Of a DNA stretch of 13,490 bases, positions 12,321-13,490 are shown piece by piece. Location of the stretch: assembly GCA_964638815.1 (NCBI GenBank), contig CAZXBB010000261.1, positions 1 to 13,490 on the forward strand, written 5' to 3'. The translations under genes and the position numbers were made by a program. Each line of letters starts with the position of its first letter. Positions within the stretch are counted from its first letter, which is position 1. A model generated the notes under the pieces. It was not told the origin of the DNA. It was given only the letters and a program-made list of their open reading frames with translations, and searched no databases. The stretch is from CAZXBB01 sp964638815. GTDB lineage: Bacteria; Planctomycetota; Phycisphaerae; Phycisphaerales; SM1A02.

Positions 12321-13157
12321 ATGATCGGAACCCATATCCCGCGTTCGCTCGCCGCTGCTTCGATCGTTGCAGCGAGTGGTGCGTTGGCCACCGCCCAGCC
12401 CGTCGTGATCACGACCGCCGACGGCGACGGGGCCGACGCCTTCGTCCTCCGGCAGAGTCCCGACGCCAACTACGGCGACCTGGCGTTCGTGAGGGTCAAG
12501 AACGCCGCCGCCTTTCCGAGCGGCGACGACTTCGACCGCAAGGGCTACCTGCGCTTCGACCTGCCGAGCGTCAGTGACGTGATCGCCGCATCGTTCGAGA
12601 TGACGATCTCGGAGGACACCCACGGCAACCCGGTCGGCGGCCCCCAGCAGTTCACCGTGTTCGGACTCATCGACGGCATCGCGGAGGCGTGGAAGGAGCT
12701 CGGCATCACGTGGACCAACGCGCCGGCCAACGACACGGGCTCGGCAAACGGCGTCACCGCCGACGCCGTGTGGTTGGGAGAGTTCGTGATCGAAGGCACC
12801 GGCGCACCGGGCGCCGTCGTGAGCCTGACGTCCGACGCGCTCCTCGACTTCGTGCAATCGGACACGGACAGACTCCTCACGCTCATCGTGGTGCGCGACA
12901 CCTTCGACGACGACCACGAGGGATGGGCTCACAGCTTCGCCTCGAAGGAGCATCTCACGTTCGATCCGCCACGTCTCATCCTGACCTCGAGCTGCGAGGC
13001 GGACCTCGATGGAACCGGCGACATCGGCTTCGGCGACATCCTGGCAATTCTCGCGGCCTGGGGCAACGCCGGCGGCCCCGAGGATCTCGACGGGAGCGGC
13101 ACGGTCGACTTCGGCGATCTGCTCGTCGTACTCGGTGCCTGGGGACCGTGTCCGTAG
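12321..13157 (+). CDS. Secreted DNRLRE-domain protein with C-terminal dockerin-like repeats
   Basis: This 278-residue protein is predicted to be exported: the N-terminus IPRSLAAASIVAASGALATA (6-25) is a signal peptide with cleavage before Gln26. Residues 27-222 form one domain resembling the DNRLRE/CBM96 type, a beta-sandwich common in extracellular proteins. Its typical turns are NYGDLAFVRVK (50-60), RKGYLRFDLPSV (73-84), WKELGITWTNAPAND (124-138) and FDPPRLIL. The C-terminus has two calcium-binding dockerin/EF-hand loops, D228-D239 (DLDGTGDIGFGD) and D255-D266 (DLDGSGTVDFGD), each followed by a short helix ending AAWG or GAWG. Cys225 and Cys277 bracket the module and might pair. Endings such as GAWGPCP are widespread in Phycisphaerae secretomes, where their role (anchoring, sorting or assembly) is not settled. 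The ATG at 12321 has GGAG 7 nt upstream. A hairpin terminator follows the gene, which stands alone. No catalytic motif is evident. Confidence 0.87.
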   Translation: MIGTHIPRSLAAASIVAASGALATAQPVVITTADGDGADAFVLRQSPDANYGDLAFVRVKNAAAFPSGDDFDRKGYLRFDLPSVSDVIAASFEMTISEDTHGNPVGGPQQFTVFGLIDGIAEAWKELGITWTNAPANDTGSANGVTADAVWLGEFVIEGTGAPGAVVSLTSDALLDFVQSDTDRLLTLIVVRDTFDDDHEGWAHSFASKEHLTFDPPRLILTSSCEADLDGTGDIGFGDILAILAAWGNAGGPEDLDGSGTVDFGDLLVVLGAWGPCP

Positions 13158-13164
13158 ACGGGAC

Positions 13165-13210
13165 TGCGCGATGGGGGTGCGACGGACGTTCGGGGCCGTG
13201 CGCGATGGGG
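13165..13210. repeat. Direct repeat TGCGCGATGGGG downstream of the dockerin-like gene
   Basis: The 12-mer TGCGCGATGGGG occurs perfectly at 13165-13176 and 13199-13210, 34 bp apart, between the dockerin-like stop codon and its terminator hairpin. No other role is evident; it may be a local duplication. Confidence 0.6.
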
Positions 13211-13247
13211 CTGTAACACGTGGTGCGGGCGTTCTGGGGACGTCCGG

Positions 13248-13272
13248 GGGGCTGCGTCGTGCAGCCCCTCTT
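13248..13272 (+). terminator. Intrinsic terminator after the dockerin-like gene
   Basis: A perfect 8-bp GC-rich stem, GGGGCTGC (13248-13255) and GCAGCCCC (13261-13268), has a 5-nt GTCGT loop and is followed by TCTT. It lies 90 bp after the stop codon at 13157. The T-tract is short, but in DNA this GC-rich it is the best intrinsic terminator in the window. Confidence 0.55.
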
Positions 13273-13360
13273 GCCGTGACGTGGTGTTCACACCTTTGGC
13301 CGTCACGCGCGGCGACGCTGCATCCTGCAGCTCACACTTCGACGTTCCGACCCGCCACAC

Positions 13361-13490
13361 GCTCTCGGCGCCGCGGGGTTCCTCGTAGTTTGCACCGGAG
13401 CCCGTAGCCGATCGGAGAAGTTGCATGGCAATGTGACGACCCGCAGGATCGCAAGGAACGTCGGACACCAGACGGACAACGGCGGCTGCG
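13361..13490 (-). pseudogene. Truncated four-helix-bundle protein (23S rRNA intervening-sequence protein-like), partial
   Basis: The minus strand from the right edge reads AAVVRLVSDVPCDPAGRHIA and continues with MQLLRSATGSGANYEEPRGAES. This fits the first two helices of the four-helix-bundle family related to proteins encoded in 23S rRNA intervening sequences; the usual core is QLLRSGTSIGANYEEARGAESRADF. After GAES (ending at 13361) the frame stays open, but the expected third and fourth helices (DFVHKLxIALKEARET) are replaced by unrelated sequence that runs antisense into the dockerin-like gene. The true N-terminus lies beyond the window. The gene thus appears 3'-truncated. A frameshift cannot be fully excluded, but I see no continuation in other frames. 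Confidence 0.6.

Noticed and set aside
11553..12953. A 466-codon minus-strand open frame over the end of ctaB, the gap and the dockerin-like gene
   Set aside because: It is antisense to a gene with a signal peptide and known domains, and has no coherent domain of its own.
12929..13360. Continuation of the four-helix-bundle frame to a stop at 12929
   Set aside because: Beyond GAES the translation no longer resembles the family and runs antisense into the dockerin-like gene.

Overview
The window is about 70% G+C and codes on both strands. It looks like a chromosomal segment of a planctomycete, most likely in or near the class Phycisphaerae. The clues are a secreted protein ending in two dockerin-like calcium loops and the tail GAWGPCP, a DUF1569 protein, a secreted prenyltransferase/squalene-cyclase-fold protein, and remnants of a REP-associated (Y1) transposase and a four-helix-bundle protein. 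The placement is inferred from gene style, since the window has no rRNA or other marker.

Layout: (1) 1-763, minus strand: the first 254 codons of carB, running off the left edge. (2) 872-4021, plus strand: plsC-like acyltransferase, ruvA, a manC-type mannose-1-phosphate guanylyltransferase and ruvX. (3) 4039-5488, minus strand: a DUF1569/DinB-like protein and a 6-phosphogluconolactonase-like protein that has lost its signature catalytic residues. (4) 5489-5765: a gap with the decayed start of a REP-associated tyrosine transposase. (5) 5766-7259, plus strand: a secreted toroid-fold protein whose start is a tandem array of ATG-bearing 15-bp units. (6) 7260-7412: a convergent gap filled by a 9-bp-period minisatellite. 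(7) 7413-10784, minus strand: speA (arginine decarboxylase) preceded by ctaA (heme A synthase with an N-terminal membrane extension). (8) 10927-11895, plus strand: ctaB (heme O synthase), divergent from ctaA. (9) 11896-12320: a non-coding stretch with degenerate 15-bp repeats. (10) 12321-13157, plus strand: the secreted DNRLRE/dockerin-like protein, followed by a hairpin terminator. (11) 13361-13490, minus strand: a truncated four-helix-bundle gene crossing the right edge.

How the genes fit together: ctaB and ctaA catalyse successive steps (heme B to heme O to heme A) for an aa3-type terminal oxidase and share a 142-bp divergent control region. ruvA and ruvX both act in Holliday-junction or nucleic-acid processing. 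ManC makes GDP-mannose for surface glycans. CarB, SpeA and PlsC belong to pyrimidine/arginine, polyamine and phospholipid synthesis. The two secreted proteins belong to the exported repertoire typical of planctomycetes.

I see no complete new multi-gene system, defence island, CRISPR array or intact mobile element. The most unusual features are the catalytically degenerate lactonase homologue, the palindrome cluster before ruvA, the apparently leaderless starts of plsC, ruvA and ruvX, the multiple-start repeat of the secreted toroid protein, the extended CtaA, and several short-period tandem repeats at gene boundaries.
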